Shown here piece by piece: positions 1 through 7,542 of a stretch of 19,195 nt of DNA. The DNA is from Thiobacillus sp. (GTDB lineage: Bacteria > Pseudomonadota > Gammaproteobacteria > Burkholderiales > Thiobacillaceae), in NCBI GenBank assembly GCA_020216925.1, contig JAIWOL010000095.1, forward strand, positions 1 to 19,195, written 5' to 3'. The notes under the pieces are model-generated. The model made no database searches. It was not told where the DNA came from and was given only the letters and a program-made list of their open reading frames with translations. Every line of letters begins with the position of its first letter. Within the stretch, counting starts at the first letter, position 1. The translations under genes and the position numbers were made by a program.

Positions 1-13
1 CGCATCCTTCAAC

Positions 14-90
14 GCGCCCGTAGCTCAGCTGGATAGAGTACTTGGCTACGAACCAAGGGGTCAGGAGTTCGAATCTCTTCGGGCGCGCCA
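14..90 (+). tRNA. tRNA-Arg (anticodon ACG), CCA encoded
   Basis: A complete cloverleaf can be drawn. The 7-bp acceptor stem pairs 14-20 with 80-86. The anticodon stem pairs 41-45 with 53-57 around the loop CTACGAA, which puts anticodon ACG at 48-50. The T arm has the usual TTCGAAT loop at 68-74. The discriminator is G87 and CCA 88-90 is encoded. By the known biology of this isoacceptor, A34 would be deaminated to inosine by TadA, letting it read CGU, CGC and CGA codons. A terminator follows eight bases downstream, so this is the end of a transcript whose promoter lies outside the window. Confidence 0.97.
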
Positions 91-97
91 CAAAATC

Positions 98-129
98 AAG
101 GGGTTAGCTTAGGCTAGCCCCTTTTCATT
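98..129 (+). terminator. Rho-independent terminator after tRNA-Arg
   Basis: An 11-bp stem (98-108 with 113-123, one G·T pair) closes a TTAG tetraloop and is followed by a T-rich tail from 122. Its position right behind the tRNA makes it the expected end of the tRNA-Arg transcript. Confidence 0.85.
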
Positions 130-134
130 TATGC

Positions 135-156
135 CGGGCTAACGTCGGGCTAACAT
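135..156. repeat. 11-nt tandem direct repeat beside tRNA-Arg
   Basis: Two adjacent copies of CGGGCTAACGT/CGGGCTAACAT (135-145 and 146-156) differ at one base. An inverted half, GTTAGCC, lies at 170-176, and related GGTTAGC and GGCTAGC words occur in the preceding terminator stem. The 11-nt period equals about one helical turn. This is compatible with a protein-binding array such as integrase arm sites, but no integrase gene is present in the window, so the role is open. Confidence 0.6.
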
Positions 157-176
157 TTCGTGGCCTGTCGTTAGCC

Positions 177-209
177 AAGCCCGGCCAGTCCTGACCGGGC
201 TTTTTCTTT
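177..209 (+). terminator. Second Rho-independent terminator downstream of tRNA-Arg
   Basis: An 8-bp GC-rich stem, AAGCCCGG (177-184) with CCGGGCTT (195-202), is followed by a T tract (201-209). It shields the downstream HTH gene from tRNA read-through, or ends a short transcript that starts after the first terminator. Confidence 0.8.
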
Positions 210-270
210 GCCCGCGTGCCTCAATCCAGCCGCGGCGCAGCCGTAACTGCCTTGTGTGTGTGCCAATGCG

Positions 271-310
271 CCGGTTTGCTCACCCCAACCCGGTTGGTGG
301 CAAACAGCGG
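271..310. repeat. Imperfect hairpin in the leader of the HTH gene
   Basis: Nested inverted repeats GTTTGC (274-279) / GCAAAC (300-305) and CCAAC (285-289) / GTTGG (293-297) form an interrupted stem with a three-base loop. Outer CCG/CGG bases at 271-273 and 308-310 can extend it. It ends about 47 nt before the ATG of the HTH gene. It could be an operator for that regulator or an RNA structure in its 5' leader. There is no T tract, so it is not a terminator. Confidence 0.5.
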
Positions 311-357
311 GACCGGCTTCTACTCTTCAATCGCGTCACCGCCTTCAGGGAGTCCAT

Positions 358-1194
358 ATGTCTTACTTGCAGCATAAATGGAGCGAACACGAGCGTATGG
401 CCCAGCCTGCGCGCCGTTACGCCTCCCAGCGCGAATTCGAAGCCGACTGGATCTACACGCTGCGGCGCCGTTACCGCGTCTCGCAGGAAGCGCTCGCCGT
501 GATGGCCAATGTATCCGTCACTACCGTGCAGAACTGGGAAAATCCGCGCAGCGCCAAGGCCATTGCGGAACACAACCAGGAACGCCTGCGCGATATCGAA
601 CGCGATCTGTGGATCAAGGCCCATGTCACCCTGCTCGATCCCTGTCCGCCCTACATCAAGGCCTTGTACGACCTGATGAGCGCGAGCAAGGACGAGAGCG
701 CACGTGCGCTCGCCGACTATCTGGTGACCACCCTCCCCGAACGCGACCCCGGCCGTGCGCGCCTGCTGCATTGGGCGAGCCTCACCCACAGCATTGGCGA
801 GCCGGGCTCTTTGCGCGCACGCAGCCTGTCCGAGGCCGCACTCGATGCCCTGGCCGGGGCCGACACGCAGCTGTCGGCTGCGATCGAAAACGAAATCCTC
901 GGCAGCCAGTTCGAAGAACTGCTGCAATTGCCCCAGGGCGAGGCCCGGGCACGCCAGGGCATGAATCTGATGCGTGCCTGCGAGCGTCTGTTCCAGCGCG
1001 ACCATCAGCCAGCCTATCTGTGGAACGCGCTCGAAGTCGCCTGCCGTGCACCGCTCGATACCCCGACTGTATTCCGACTGACCCAGGTGCTCGTCGATAC
1101 GCTGGGCATCGATCCCGTGCGCCACCGGATACGCACCGAAGCCAGCTTCGAGGCTGCCCGCCTGGTGTTTGACGACCATGCGGCACGGAACTGA
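358..1194 (+). CDS. Unrecognised helix-turn-helix (XRE/Cro-like) protein
   Basis: This 278-aa protein is predicted to be cytoplasmic, with no signal peptide or membrane segment. Residues about 32-70 look like an XRE/Cro-type helix-turn-helix: 'SQEALAVMANVSVTTVQNWE' sits at 42-61, and the recognition-helix end with W60-E61-N62-P63 is typical of the fold. The remaining ~200 residues are rich in Ala, Leu, Arg and Glu and look all-helical. I do not recognise them, although a helical-repeat regulatory domain is possible. I chose the ATG at 358 because AGGGAG (347-352) precedes it by five bases. The frame is open back to 256 but has no such signal there. The stop codon overlaps the Shine-Dalgarno sequence of the next small ORF, so the two are likely cotranscribed. 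The target DNA and ligand are unknown. DNA binding is inferred from the motif only. Confidence 0.8.
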   Translation: MSYLQHKWSEHERMAQPARRYASQREFEADWIYTLRRRYRVSQEALAVMANVSVTTVQNWENPRSAKAIAEHNQERLRDIERDLWIKAHVTLLDPCPPYIKALYDLMSASKDESARALADYLVTTLPERDPGRARLLHWASLTHSIGEPGSLRARSLSEAALDALAGADTQLSAAIENEILGSQFEELLQLPQGEARARQGMNLMRACERLFQRDHQPAYLWNALEVACRAPLDTPTVFRLTQVLVDTLGIDPVRHRIRTEASFEAARLVFDDHAARN

Positions 1195-1199
1195 GGAGG
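1194..1199 (+). promoter_or_regulatory. Perfect Shine-Dalgarno sequence for the small secreted ORF
   Basis: AGGAGG lies four bases before the ATG at 1204 and overlaps the stop codon of the HTH gene. It is the strongest ribosome-binding site in this part of the window and argues that the tiny ORF is really translated. Confidence 0.7.
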
Positions 1200-1203
1200 C
1201 CCC

Positions 1204-1350
1204 ATGAAAAGGATGCATCCTCTCGCCCTGATCGCTGCCACTCTGCTGCTGCTGCAGGCCACGACCAGTGTTCAGGCTGCTCCGCAGCCCAGCCAGATCG
1301 CGCCTACGCCCATCATCGTCGCCTGGGATCGGGTTGGCATCTCCGCCTGA
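1204..1350 (+). CDS. Small predicted secreted peptide (48 aa), possibly frameshifted
   Basis: The ORF starts nine bases after the HTH gene stop, behind a perfect AGGAGG. Residues 1-25 form a textbook Sec signal peptide: K2-R3, then a Leu/Ala-rich core, then 'SVQA' as a likely signal peptidase I site before A26. The mature part would be only about 23 residues, starting with a Pro/Gln-rich stretch. The TGA at 1348 is followed by a proline-rich open stretch in the +1 frame that runs to 1465. A single extra base near 1341 would therefore turn one ~86-aa proline-rich periplasmic protein into this short form. The unshifted frame is also open after the TGA, so the evidence for a frameshift is not decisive. 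No function is recognised. Confidence 0.5.
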   Translation: MKRMHPLALIAATLLLLQATTSVQAAPQPSQIAPTPIIVAWDRVGISA

Positions 1351-1465
1351 TCCGGTTCCGCCGACGCCGGTACGTCTGCCGCTGGCTGGTGCGGGCGGTT
1401 TGCCGAAGCCGGGATTGCCTTTGCGCCCGGCCACAGCCGAACCGGGTGCCAGGGAAATCGCTTAA
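1341..1465 (+). pseudogene. Possible displaced 3' part of the small secreted ORF
   Basis: In the frame ending with TAA at 1463-1465, the sequence from about 1341 reads as a Pro/Gly/Leu-rich peptide (SPPDPVPPTPVRLPLAGAGG, followed by similar residues). It has no start codon or ribosome-binding site of its own. It would join the signal-peptide ORF if one base were removed near 1341. GC-rich DNA readily gives proline-rich reading frames by chance, so this is tentative. Confidence 0.25.
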
Positions 1466-1485
1466 AATTGCGTCTCACCGCAATT
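1463..1485 (+). promoter_or_regulatory. Putative prfC -10 box with overlapping inverted repeat
   Basis: TAAAAT at 1463-1468 fits a sigma-70 -10 element, although no convincing -35 is seen 16-18 bases upstream. AATTGCG (1466-1472) and CGCAATT (1479-1485) form a 7-bp inverted repeat with a 6-base spacer that overlaps the box. This suggests an operator or a hairpin at the mRNA 5' end. Confidence 0.4.
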
Positions 1486-1501
1486 CGAACCGCCCTTCCC
1501 C

Positions 1502-3142
1502 ATGGATAGTCCCCAGATTGCGCCGGCCCCCGCCGGCGCTGCCGCGCTGGTGCGCGACGTGAAGAAACGCCGCACCTTTGCGATCATCTCCCACCCCGAC
1601 GCGGGCAAGACCACGCTCACCGAAAAACTGCTGTTGTTCGGCGGCGCCATTCAGATGGCCGGCACGGTCAAGGCCAAGAAGAGCGGCAAGTTCGCCACTT
1701 CCGACTGGATGGCGGTGGAGCAGGAACGTGGGATCTCCGTCGCCTCGTCCGTGATGCAGTTTTCTTACGACGACTGTGTGTTCAACCTGCTCGACACCCC
1801 CGGGCACAAGGATTTTTCGGAAGACACCTACCGTGTGCTCACCGCTGTCGACGCCGCGATCATGGTCGTCGACGCCGCCAAGGGCGTGGAAGAACAGACG
1901 ATCAAGCTCCTGGAGGTGTGCCGGATGCGCAATACGCCCATCATCACCTTCATCAACAAGATGGATCGCGAAGTGCGCGAGCCGCTGGAACTGCTGGACG
2001 AGATCGAATCCATCCTCAAGATCCACTGCGCGCCGGTGACTTGGCCGATCGGCATGGGCAAACGCTTTCAGGGCGTGTACCACCTTGAACGCGAGGAAAT
2101 CCTGCGCTTCAAGGCCGGCGAGGAAAACGCCGGGCAGGCTTTCGAGTCATTGCAAGGCTTGGGCGAGACCAAGCTGCGCGAGCTGTTTCCGCTGGAGGCC
2201 GACACGCTGCTGGGCGAGATCGAACTGGTGCGCGGCGCGGGCGTCGGCTTCTCGCTCGAAGAATTTCTCGCGGGCAAGCAGACGCCCGTGTTCTTTGGCT
2301 CCGGGATCAACAACTTCGGTGTGCGTGAAGTGCTGGCGGCGCTGGCCGACTGGGCGCCCTCGCCGCTCGCGCGCGAGGCGGTCGAACGCGTGGTCGAGCC
2401 CACCGAGCCCAAATTCACCGGCTTCGTGTTCAAAATCCAGGCCAACATGGATCCCAATCACCGTGACCGCATCGCCTTTTTCCGCGTCTGTTCCGGCCGT
2501 TATTCGCCTGGCATGAAAGTGCGCCATCGCCGCACCGGCCGCGACATGAAAATCGCCAACGCCGTGGTCTTCATGGCCAACGAGCGCGCGCGCATGGACG
2601 ACGCGGTTGCCGGCGACATCATCGGCATCCACAACCACGGCCAGTTGCAGATCGGCGACACGCTGACCGAGGGCGAGAACCTGCAGTTCAAGGGCATTCC
2701 CTACTTTGCGCCCGAGTTGTTCTCGAAACCGCGTCTGCGCGATCCGCTGCGCGCCAAGCAGCTGAACAAGGGCTTGCTGGAGCTGGGCGAAGAAGGCGCG
2801 GTACAGGTGTTCGAGCCCTTCGCGGACAACGTACTCCTGATCGGCGCGGTGGGACCGCTGCAATTCGAAATCGTCGCGCACCGGTTGCGCACGGAATATG
2901 GCGTCGAGGCGACATTCGAGAACGCCGGCATCTACACCGCACGCTGGGTCACCTGTCCGGATGCGGCGCATCTGGCCGAATTCACCAAAACCAATTCACT
3001 GAAACTGGGGCGGGACGTGGATGGCAATCTGGTGTACCTGGCCGACACGCGCGTGAACCTGCAAATGGCGCAGGAACGCTGGCCCAAGGTGGCGTTCCAC
3101 GATACCCGGGAACACGGCCAGCTGCTCGGCCAGTCTGCCTGA
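1502..3142 (+). CDS. prfC: Peptide chain release factor 3 (RF3)
   Basis: RF3 is a cytoplasmic translational GTPase that removes RF1 or RF2 from the ribosome after peptide release. At 546 aa it has the family's usual length, with an N-terminus roughly a dozen residues longer and Ala/Pro-rich. The G1 P-loop 'SHPDAGKTT' is at residues 30-38, with the G2/switch region near 'ERGIS' (75-79). G3 'DTPGHKDF' is at 98-105 and G4 'NKMD' at 152-155. The rest covers the EF-Tu-like domain 2 and the C-terminal RF3 domain. All GTPase motifs are intact. No Shine-Dalgarno sequence precedes the ATG; the bases before it are pyrimidine-rich, so the start rests on homology and reading frame. A -10-like box lies 33 bases upstream. 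The gene converges on the ABC transporter operon with 34 bases between the stop codons. Confidence 0.96.
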   Translation: MDSPQIAPAPAGAAALVRDVKKRRTFAIISHPDAGKTTLTEKLLLFGGAIQMAGTVKAKKSGKFATSDWMAVEQERGISVASSVMQFSYDDCVFNLLDTPGHKDFSEDTYRVLTAVDAAIMVVDAAKGVEEQTIKLLEVCRMRNTPIITFINKMDREVREPLELLDEIESILKIHCAPVTWPIGMGKRFQGVYHLEREEILRFKAGEENAGQAFESLQGLGETKLRELFPLEADTLLGEIELVRGAGVGFSLEEFLAGKQTPVFFGSGINNFGVREVLAALADWAPSPLAREAVERVVEPTEPKFTGFVFKIQANMDPNHRDRIAFFRVCSGRYSPGMKVRHRRTGRDMKIANAVVFMANERARMDDAVAGDIIGIHNHGQLQIGDTLTEGENLQFKGIPYFAPELFSKPRLRDPLRAKQLNKGLLELGEEGAVQVFEPFADNVLLIGAVGPLQFEIVAHRLRTEYGVEATFENAGIYTARWVTCPDAAHLAEFTKTNSLKLGRDVDGNLVYLADTRVNLQMAQERWPKVAFHDTREHGQLLGQSA

Positions 3143-3176
3143 ACGATACCTTGCATGCTGGACGGCGGCCGAGCCG

Positions 3177-5162
3177 TCACGCCGCCGGACTCTGCACGGG
3201 CTGGCCGGCTACCCAGTGGCAATGCACCCGGTGCTGCGCGCCCAACTGCGTCGCCTCGGGGTAACGCTGGCGGCAAACCGCGCTGGCGTGAGGGCAGCGC
3301 GGATGGAAATGGCAGCCGGAGGGCGGGTTCAGCGGCGAAGGTTGATCACCCGCCAGATACGTTTTATGCCCCATGCCTCCATCCAGACGCGGCACGGCGG
3401 CGATCAGTGCCTGGGTGTAGGGATGCCGGGGCGCGCGCAGTATCTCGGCCGCAGGCCCCGTTTCGACGATACGCCCCAGGTACATCACGGCCACTTCATG
3501 CGCCAGGTATTCCACCACAGCCAGATTGTGCGTGATAAACAGATAGGCCAGCCCCAATTCGGCCTGCAGGTCTTTCAGTAAATTGAGTATCTGCGCCTGG
3601 ACCGATACATCGAGTGCGCTGGTTGGCTCGTCGCAGATGACAAGCCGGGGCGCAACCGCCAGGGCGCGTGCTATGGCGATACGCTGGCGCTGCCCTCCAG
3701 AGAAGGCGTGCGGGTAACGACCGCCGGCATCGTCGGGCAGCCCGACCTGTTTCAGCAGCCGTGCCACGGCATCGCGGCGTTGGGCGGTGGCGCCGACCTT
3801 CAGCGCGTCCATGCCTTCGAGCAGGATGTCCGCAACGCGCATGCGCGGGTTGAGCGAGCTGTAGGGATCCTGAAACACCATCTGCGCCTGCCGTCTGAGG
3901 CTGGCCAGGTTGCGTTCTGTAAGCATTTCGGCCGCGAGCTGCACGGTGCCCGCCGTCGGTTCGACCAGCCGCAGCAGGGCCTTGCCGACTGTGGTCTTGC
4001 CGCAGCCGGATTCGCCAACCAATGCGAGAGTGTGCCCGGCGGGAATACTGAAACTGACGCCATCCACCGCGCGCACATGACCCACGGTGCGCTGGAACAG
4101 CCCGCGCCGGATGGGGAAATGCACTGCGAGCCTGTCGACGCGCAGAAGATCGGCCGCAGGCATGGCGGGTTGCGACGTCACCGGCTCTCCGGTCGCCTGC
4201 GGCAGGGCATCGCCCAACTGCCCGGCGAAGTGACAGCGCACACGCTGGTTGCCGATGGTCTGCCAGCCCGGCGACTCCTGCCGGCAGCGCTGCGCGGCGT
4301 GCGGACAGCGCGGCACAAAACGACAGCCGTGCAGCTGTTCGGTGAGTTTCGGCACCTGGCTGGGAAGAGTGGCGAGCCTGCCGTTGCCGCCAGCCCTGGG
4401 CAGGGCTTCGAACAGCATGCGGCTGTACGGATGCTGCGGCGTGGCGAAGAAATCGGCCCGATTGCCTTCTTCCAGCAGTTCGCCTGCATACATCACACCC
4501 ACGCGGTCGGCGTTCTCCGCCACCACGCCCAGGTCGTGGGTGATGAGCAGCATGCCCATGCCGCGTTCGGCCTTGAGACGGCGCAGCACATCGAGCACCT
4601 GCGCCTGGATCGTCACGTCCAGCGCCGTGGTCGGTTCGTCGGCAATGAGCAGATGCGGCTCGCCGGCCAGCGCCATGGCAATCATCATGCGCTGGCGCAG
4701 TCCGCCGGAGAGTTCGAACGGGTAGCTGTCGAGCCGCCGCACGGGGTCCGGCACGCCCACGGCGTCGAGCAGCGCACGCGCGGCATCTCGCGCGGGCTGT
4801 CCCGAAAGGCCGCGATGCAGAGCCAGGGCCTCGACGATCTGGTCTCCAACCTTCATCACCGGGTTCAGCGCCAGCATGGGCTCCTGGAAAATCATCGCCA
4901 TGCGGCCACCGCGCACGCTGCGCATCTCGTATTCCGGCAAGGCGCGCACATCGGTATCCGCAAGGGCAACCGTGCCGGCCGCGATACGGCCCCCATCGGG
5001 GAGCAAACGCATCAACGACAGCGCAGTCATCGACTTGCCGCATCCCGATTCGCCCAATAGCGCATAGGTTTCGCCGGCCGCGATCGAGAACGACACCCCA
5101 TCGACCACACGTGCAGCACCAATTTCAGTGACGAGTTGCTCGACCTTCAGCAGGATGTTCAC
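3177..5162 (-). CDS. Peptide-type ABC importer, double ATPase subunit (OppD-OppF / YejF-like fusion)
   Basis: This cytoplasmic ATPase powers peptide uptake through the two permeases encoded upstream. The 661 aa hold two full nucleotide-binding domains. The first has Walker A 'GESGCGKS' at 37-44, signature 'LSGGL' at 151-155 and Walker B ending in DEP at 175-177. The second has 'GESGCGKT' at 383-390, 'FSGGQ' at 487-491 and DEP at 511-513. Each half ends in the oligopeptide-transporter C-terminal region with a four-cysteine pattern (C280, C286, C293, C310; C617, C623, C630, C648), a layout linked to iron-sulfur binding in some Dpp/Opp ATPases. The start is GTG at 5162, in a GTGA overlap with the upstream permease stop. 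The frame is open further upstream, but that part lies inside the permease gene. It is the last gene of the operon, and no clear terminator follows. The exact peptide substrate cannot be read from sequence. Confidence 0.93.
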   Translation of the reverse strand: MNILLKVEQLVTEIGAARVVDGVSFSIAAGETYALLGESGCGKSMTALSLMRLLPDGGRIAAGTVALADTDVRALPEYEMRSVRGGRMAMIFQEPMLALNPVMKVGDQIVEALALHRGLSGQPARDAARALLDAVGVPDPVRRLDSYPFELSGGLRQRMMIAMALAGEPHLLIADEPTTALDVTIQAQVLDVLRRLKAERGMGMLLITHDLGVVAENADRVGVMYAGELLEEGNRADFFATPQHPYSRMLFEALPRAGGNGRLATLPSQVPKLTEQLHGCRFVPRCPHAAQRCRQESPGWQTIGNQRVRCHFAGQLGDALPQATGEPVTSQPAMPAADLLRVDRLAVHFPIRRGLFQRTVGHVRAVDGVSFSIPAGHTLALVGESGCGKTTVGKALLRLVEPTAGTVQLAAEMLTERNLASLRRQAQMVFQDPYSSLNPRMRVADILLEGMDALKVGATAQRRDAVARLLKQVGLPDDAGGRYPHAFSGGQRQRIAIARALAVAPRLVICDEPTSALDVSVQAQILNLLKDLQAELGLAYLFITHNLAVVEYLAHEVAVMYLGRIVETGPAAEILRAPRHPYTQALIAAVPRLDGGMGHKTYLAGDQPSPLNPPSGCHFHPRCPHASAVCRQRYPEATQLGAQHRVHCHWVAGQPVQSPAA

Positions 5163-6568
5163 CGCCGCCCCCCCACGCGCGGATCGAAAGCGTCGCGCAC
5201 CCCGTCCGCAAACAGGTTGGCGGCCAGCACCAACGTGAACATGAAAGCGAAGGCCGCGCCCAGCTGCCACCACACCACCGGCTCGCGCGCGAGCTCCAGA
5301 CGCGCGCCGTTGATCATGTTGCCCCAGCTGTACATGCCGGGATCGACACCGACACCGACATAAGAGAGCACGGCCTCGGCCAGCACCAGCCCGGAAAAAT
5401 CCAGCACGATGGCGATCAATACCAGGTGAAACACGTTAGGGAAGATATGCCGGCCGATGATGCGGCTGTGCGACACGCCGAAGGCGCGCGCCGCCTCCAC
5501 ATAATCCAGCGTGCGCAGCTTGAGCGATTCGCCCCGCAGCAGGCGGGCGAGTCCGGTCCAGCTCGTCACCCCCATGATGATGCACAGTGCCAGCAGGCGG
5601 ATATCGGCGCGCGCGGCGGCGGTATCGAACAATTCCGGGTTTGATTCGATGTAAACCTGCACAATGAGGACTGCTGCGGCAATGAGCAGCACGCCCGGAA
5701 TCGAATTGAGCACGGTGTAGACGTACTGGATCACGTCATCGACCCAGCCCCGGAAATAGCCCGCAGCGATGCCGAGCACGATGGCCAGCGGCAGCGTGAC
5801 CAGCGTGGTGAGCGTGCCGATGACGAGCCCCGTGCGGATGCTTTTCAGGCTGATATAAAGCACGTCCTGCCCCACTTTGTCGGTGCCGAGCACGTGATAG
5901 CCCGAGGCAAGCTGGATCACCACGGCAAGCATGATCGCGATCAGTGCCAGCGTCGTCGCCACCGTGCGTCCCGGCCAGCCGAGCCCGCCCGTGCCGAAGG
6001 CCACGAGCCATTCGCCATAGCTTTGCCGGCTGCAGCGTGCCTGCCACGCTGCCAGCGCACCCAGCAGCAGCAGCGCGATTGCCAGCCCCTGCGCCCCCCC
6101 GAGCAGCACGCGCCGGACAAGATCGGCACGGCGATCGGCTTCGCTTTCGAGATGCGCACCACCGTATTTCAGGCGTGGATATTCGCGCACGGCCACCCCG
6201 TCGTGGTCGACGAACTCCTTGGCATACAGACGCATCGCCAGCGGCGCGGAATAGGTTTTCTCCTGCTGCGTGCGCAGGGGGCCGACCAGCGCATCGAAGG
6301 CCGACAGCACCTCGACCGAATATTGCGGCTTGTCGGGCGGGCTGTCGGGCAGACGCTCCCGGTAGTGCAGCGAATCGAGCAGGCCGATGACGACGAATAC
6401 CGCCAGCACCAGCGCGGCACCCATTGCCATTGGCCGTTTGGCGACCCCGGCCCAGGGCGCGCACAGGTGTTCGTGGCGACGGATGAATAGCACCAGCCCG
6501 GCCACTGCCGCCACCAGCGCGAACACCAGCGCATCGGTCCAGAGGATAACGGGCTGCATCGCGCTCAC
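5159..6568 (-). CDS. Peptide-type ABC importer permease (YejE/DppC-like) with extended N-terminus
   Basis: This inner-membrane permease has 469 aa, much longer than the roughly 300-340 aa usual for DppC/YejE proteins. Two hydrophobic helices (about 8-29 and 47-66) precede a soluble segment (67-150) containing 'EYPRLKYGG', which resembles the YejE periplasmic region. A further helix lies at 155-176. The transport domain follows: 'LGTDKVGQDVL' at 227-237, helices near 248-270, 325-340, 382-402 and 435-455, and the EAA coupling loop around 355-379 ('DYVEAARAFG' at 355-364). The GTG start at 6568 overlaps the preceding stop as GTGA, which favours translational coupling. An ATG three codons in (6559) is the alternative. 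The 3' end overlaps the ATPase start in the same way. It pairs with the other permease to form the membrane channel. Confidence 0.92.
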   Translation of the reverse strand: MSAMQPVILWTDALVFALVAAVAGLVLFIRRHEHLCAPWAGVAKRPMAMGAALVLAVFVVIGLLDSLHYRERLPDSPPDKPQYSVEVLSAFDALVGPLRTQQEKTYSAPLAMRLYAKEFVDHDGVAVREYPRLKYGGAHLESEADRRADLVRRVLLGGAQGLAIALLLLGALAAWQARCSRQSYGEWLVAFGTGGLGWPGRTVATTLALIAIMLAVVIQLASGYHVLGTDKVGQDVLYISLKSIRTGLVIGTLTTLVTLPLAIVLGIAAGYFRGWVDDVIQYVYTVLNSIPGVLLIAAAVLIVQVYIESNPELFDTAAARADIRLLALCIIMGVTSWTGLARLLRGESLKLRTLDYVEAARAFGVSHSRIIGRHIFPNVFHLVLIAIVLDFSGLVLAEAVLSYVGVGVDPGMYSWGNMINGARLELAREPVVWWQLGAAFAFMFTLVLAANLFADGVRDAFDPRVGGRR

Positions 6569-7542
6569 TGCAGTCGCACCCGCGGGTCAGCCCAGGCGTA
6601 GGAAAGATCGGTCAGGATCAATCCGATGATATAGAGCACCGCCCCCAGGAAAACCATTGCACGCACCACCGAGAAATCCTGTGCCTGAATGGCATCGATG
6701 GTATAGCTACCCAGCCCCGGAATGCCGAAGAAGGATTCGGTGATGAGGCTGCCCATGAACAGCAGCGGCAGCACCACCACCGCCCCGGTGAGGATGGGGA
6801 TGAGGCCGTTCTTCAGCACATGGCGGAACAGCACCCGCACTTCGGACAAGCCCTTGGCCCGCGCGGTGCGCACGTAATCCTTGCCGATTTCCTCGAGGAA
6901 GATGGTGCGATACCAGCGCGCCCCGCTGCCGATGCCCGACACCACGCCAACCAGCACCGGCAGCAGCACGAACTTGAAGGCGTCGATCCCGTCGGCAAAG
7001 CCGGAAATCGGCAGCAGATTCCACAGCTTGGCGATGAAATACTGCCCGGCGATGATGTAGAACAGGCCGGAGATCGACATCAGCACCACGCACAGCACCA
7101 CCCCCCACAGGTCGAGGTAGGTGGCGCGAAAGAACACCATCAGGAGCGCGAAACTGACGTTGACGAGCAAACCGATGACGAACACCGGCAACGCAATCGC
7201 CAGACTCGGCCCCATGCGGGTAGCGATCTCGTTGCCGATGTCGCGCCCGTCGTCGCCCTTGCCGAATTCGAAGGCAAACATAGCCGCCGAATGTTTGAAG
7301 AAAATCGTGTCGGTGAACTGTGCACTGCCCTGCATCTCGCGGTTCAGCAGCAAGGGCTTGTCGTAACCGTGTTCGACCTTCCAGCGTTCGATGGCCTCGG
7401 GCGTCACATGTTTGGCGCCGAGTTGCAGCCGCGCCATGTCGTCCGGGGTGTTGACCACGAAGAACAGCGTGAAGGTTAGAAGATTGACCCCGATGAGGAT
7501 GGGAATGGCGTAAAGGATGCGGCGCAGGAGATAGGCGAACAT
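6565..7542 (-). CDS. Peptide-type ABC importer permease (YejB/DppB-like)
   Basis: The 325 aa begin with the DppB-family opening 'YLLRRILYAIPILIGVNLL' (4-22), which forms the first membrane helix. A periplasmic stretch (about 31-110) follows, then helices near 112-138, 146-168, 190-205, 248-271 and 293-315. The EAA coupling loop, with 'DYVRTARAKGLSEVRVLFRH', sits at 222-241 and would dock on the ATPase. Length and layout fit the family. The ATG at 7542 shares one base with the stop of the binding-protein gene (TGATG), and the 3' end overlaps the next permease, so all four genes should be made from one mRNA. In E. coli, YejABEF takes up microcin C and related peptides. Whether this system does so cannot be said. 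Confidence 0.93.
   Translation of the reverse strand: MFAYLLRRILYAIPILIGVNLLTFTLFFVVNTPDDMARLQLGAKHVTPEAIERWKVEHGYDKPLLLNREMQGSAQFTDTIFFKHSAAMFAFEFGKGDDGRDIGNEIATRMGPSLAIALPVFVIGLLVNVSFALLMVFFRATYLDLWGVVLCVVLMSISGLFYIIAGQYFIAKLWNLLPISGFADGIDAFKFVLLPVLVGVVSGIGSGARWYRTIFLEEIGKDYVRTARAKGLSEVRVLFRHVLKNGLIPILTGAVVVLPLLFMGSLITESFFGIPGLGSYTIDAIQAQDFSVVRAMVFLGAVLYIIGLILTDLSYAWADPRVRLQ

Noticed and set aside
280..1434. Long minus-strand ORF (384 aa) opposite the HTH gene
   Set aside because: The composition is Gly/Arg/Ala-rich with no recognisable domain or ribosome-binding site. It mirrors the GC-biased codon pattern of the plus-strand gene.
3161..3187. Hairpins between convergent prfC and the ABC ATPase gene (GACGGC/GCCGTC or CGGCGGC/GCCGCCG)
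   Set aside because: Two alternative short stems overlap a stop codon and neither is followed by a T tract, so I do not call a terminator.
3708..5060. Plus-strand ORF of 450 aa opposite the ABC ATPase
   Set aside because: It is His/Gln/Arg-rich with no conserved motif, typical of an antisense frame of GC-rich coding DNA.
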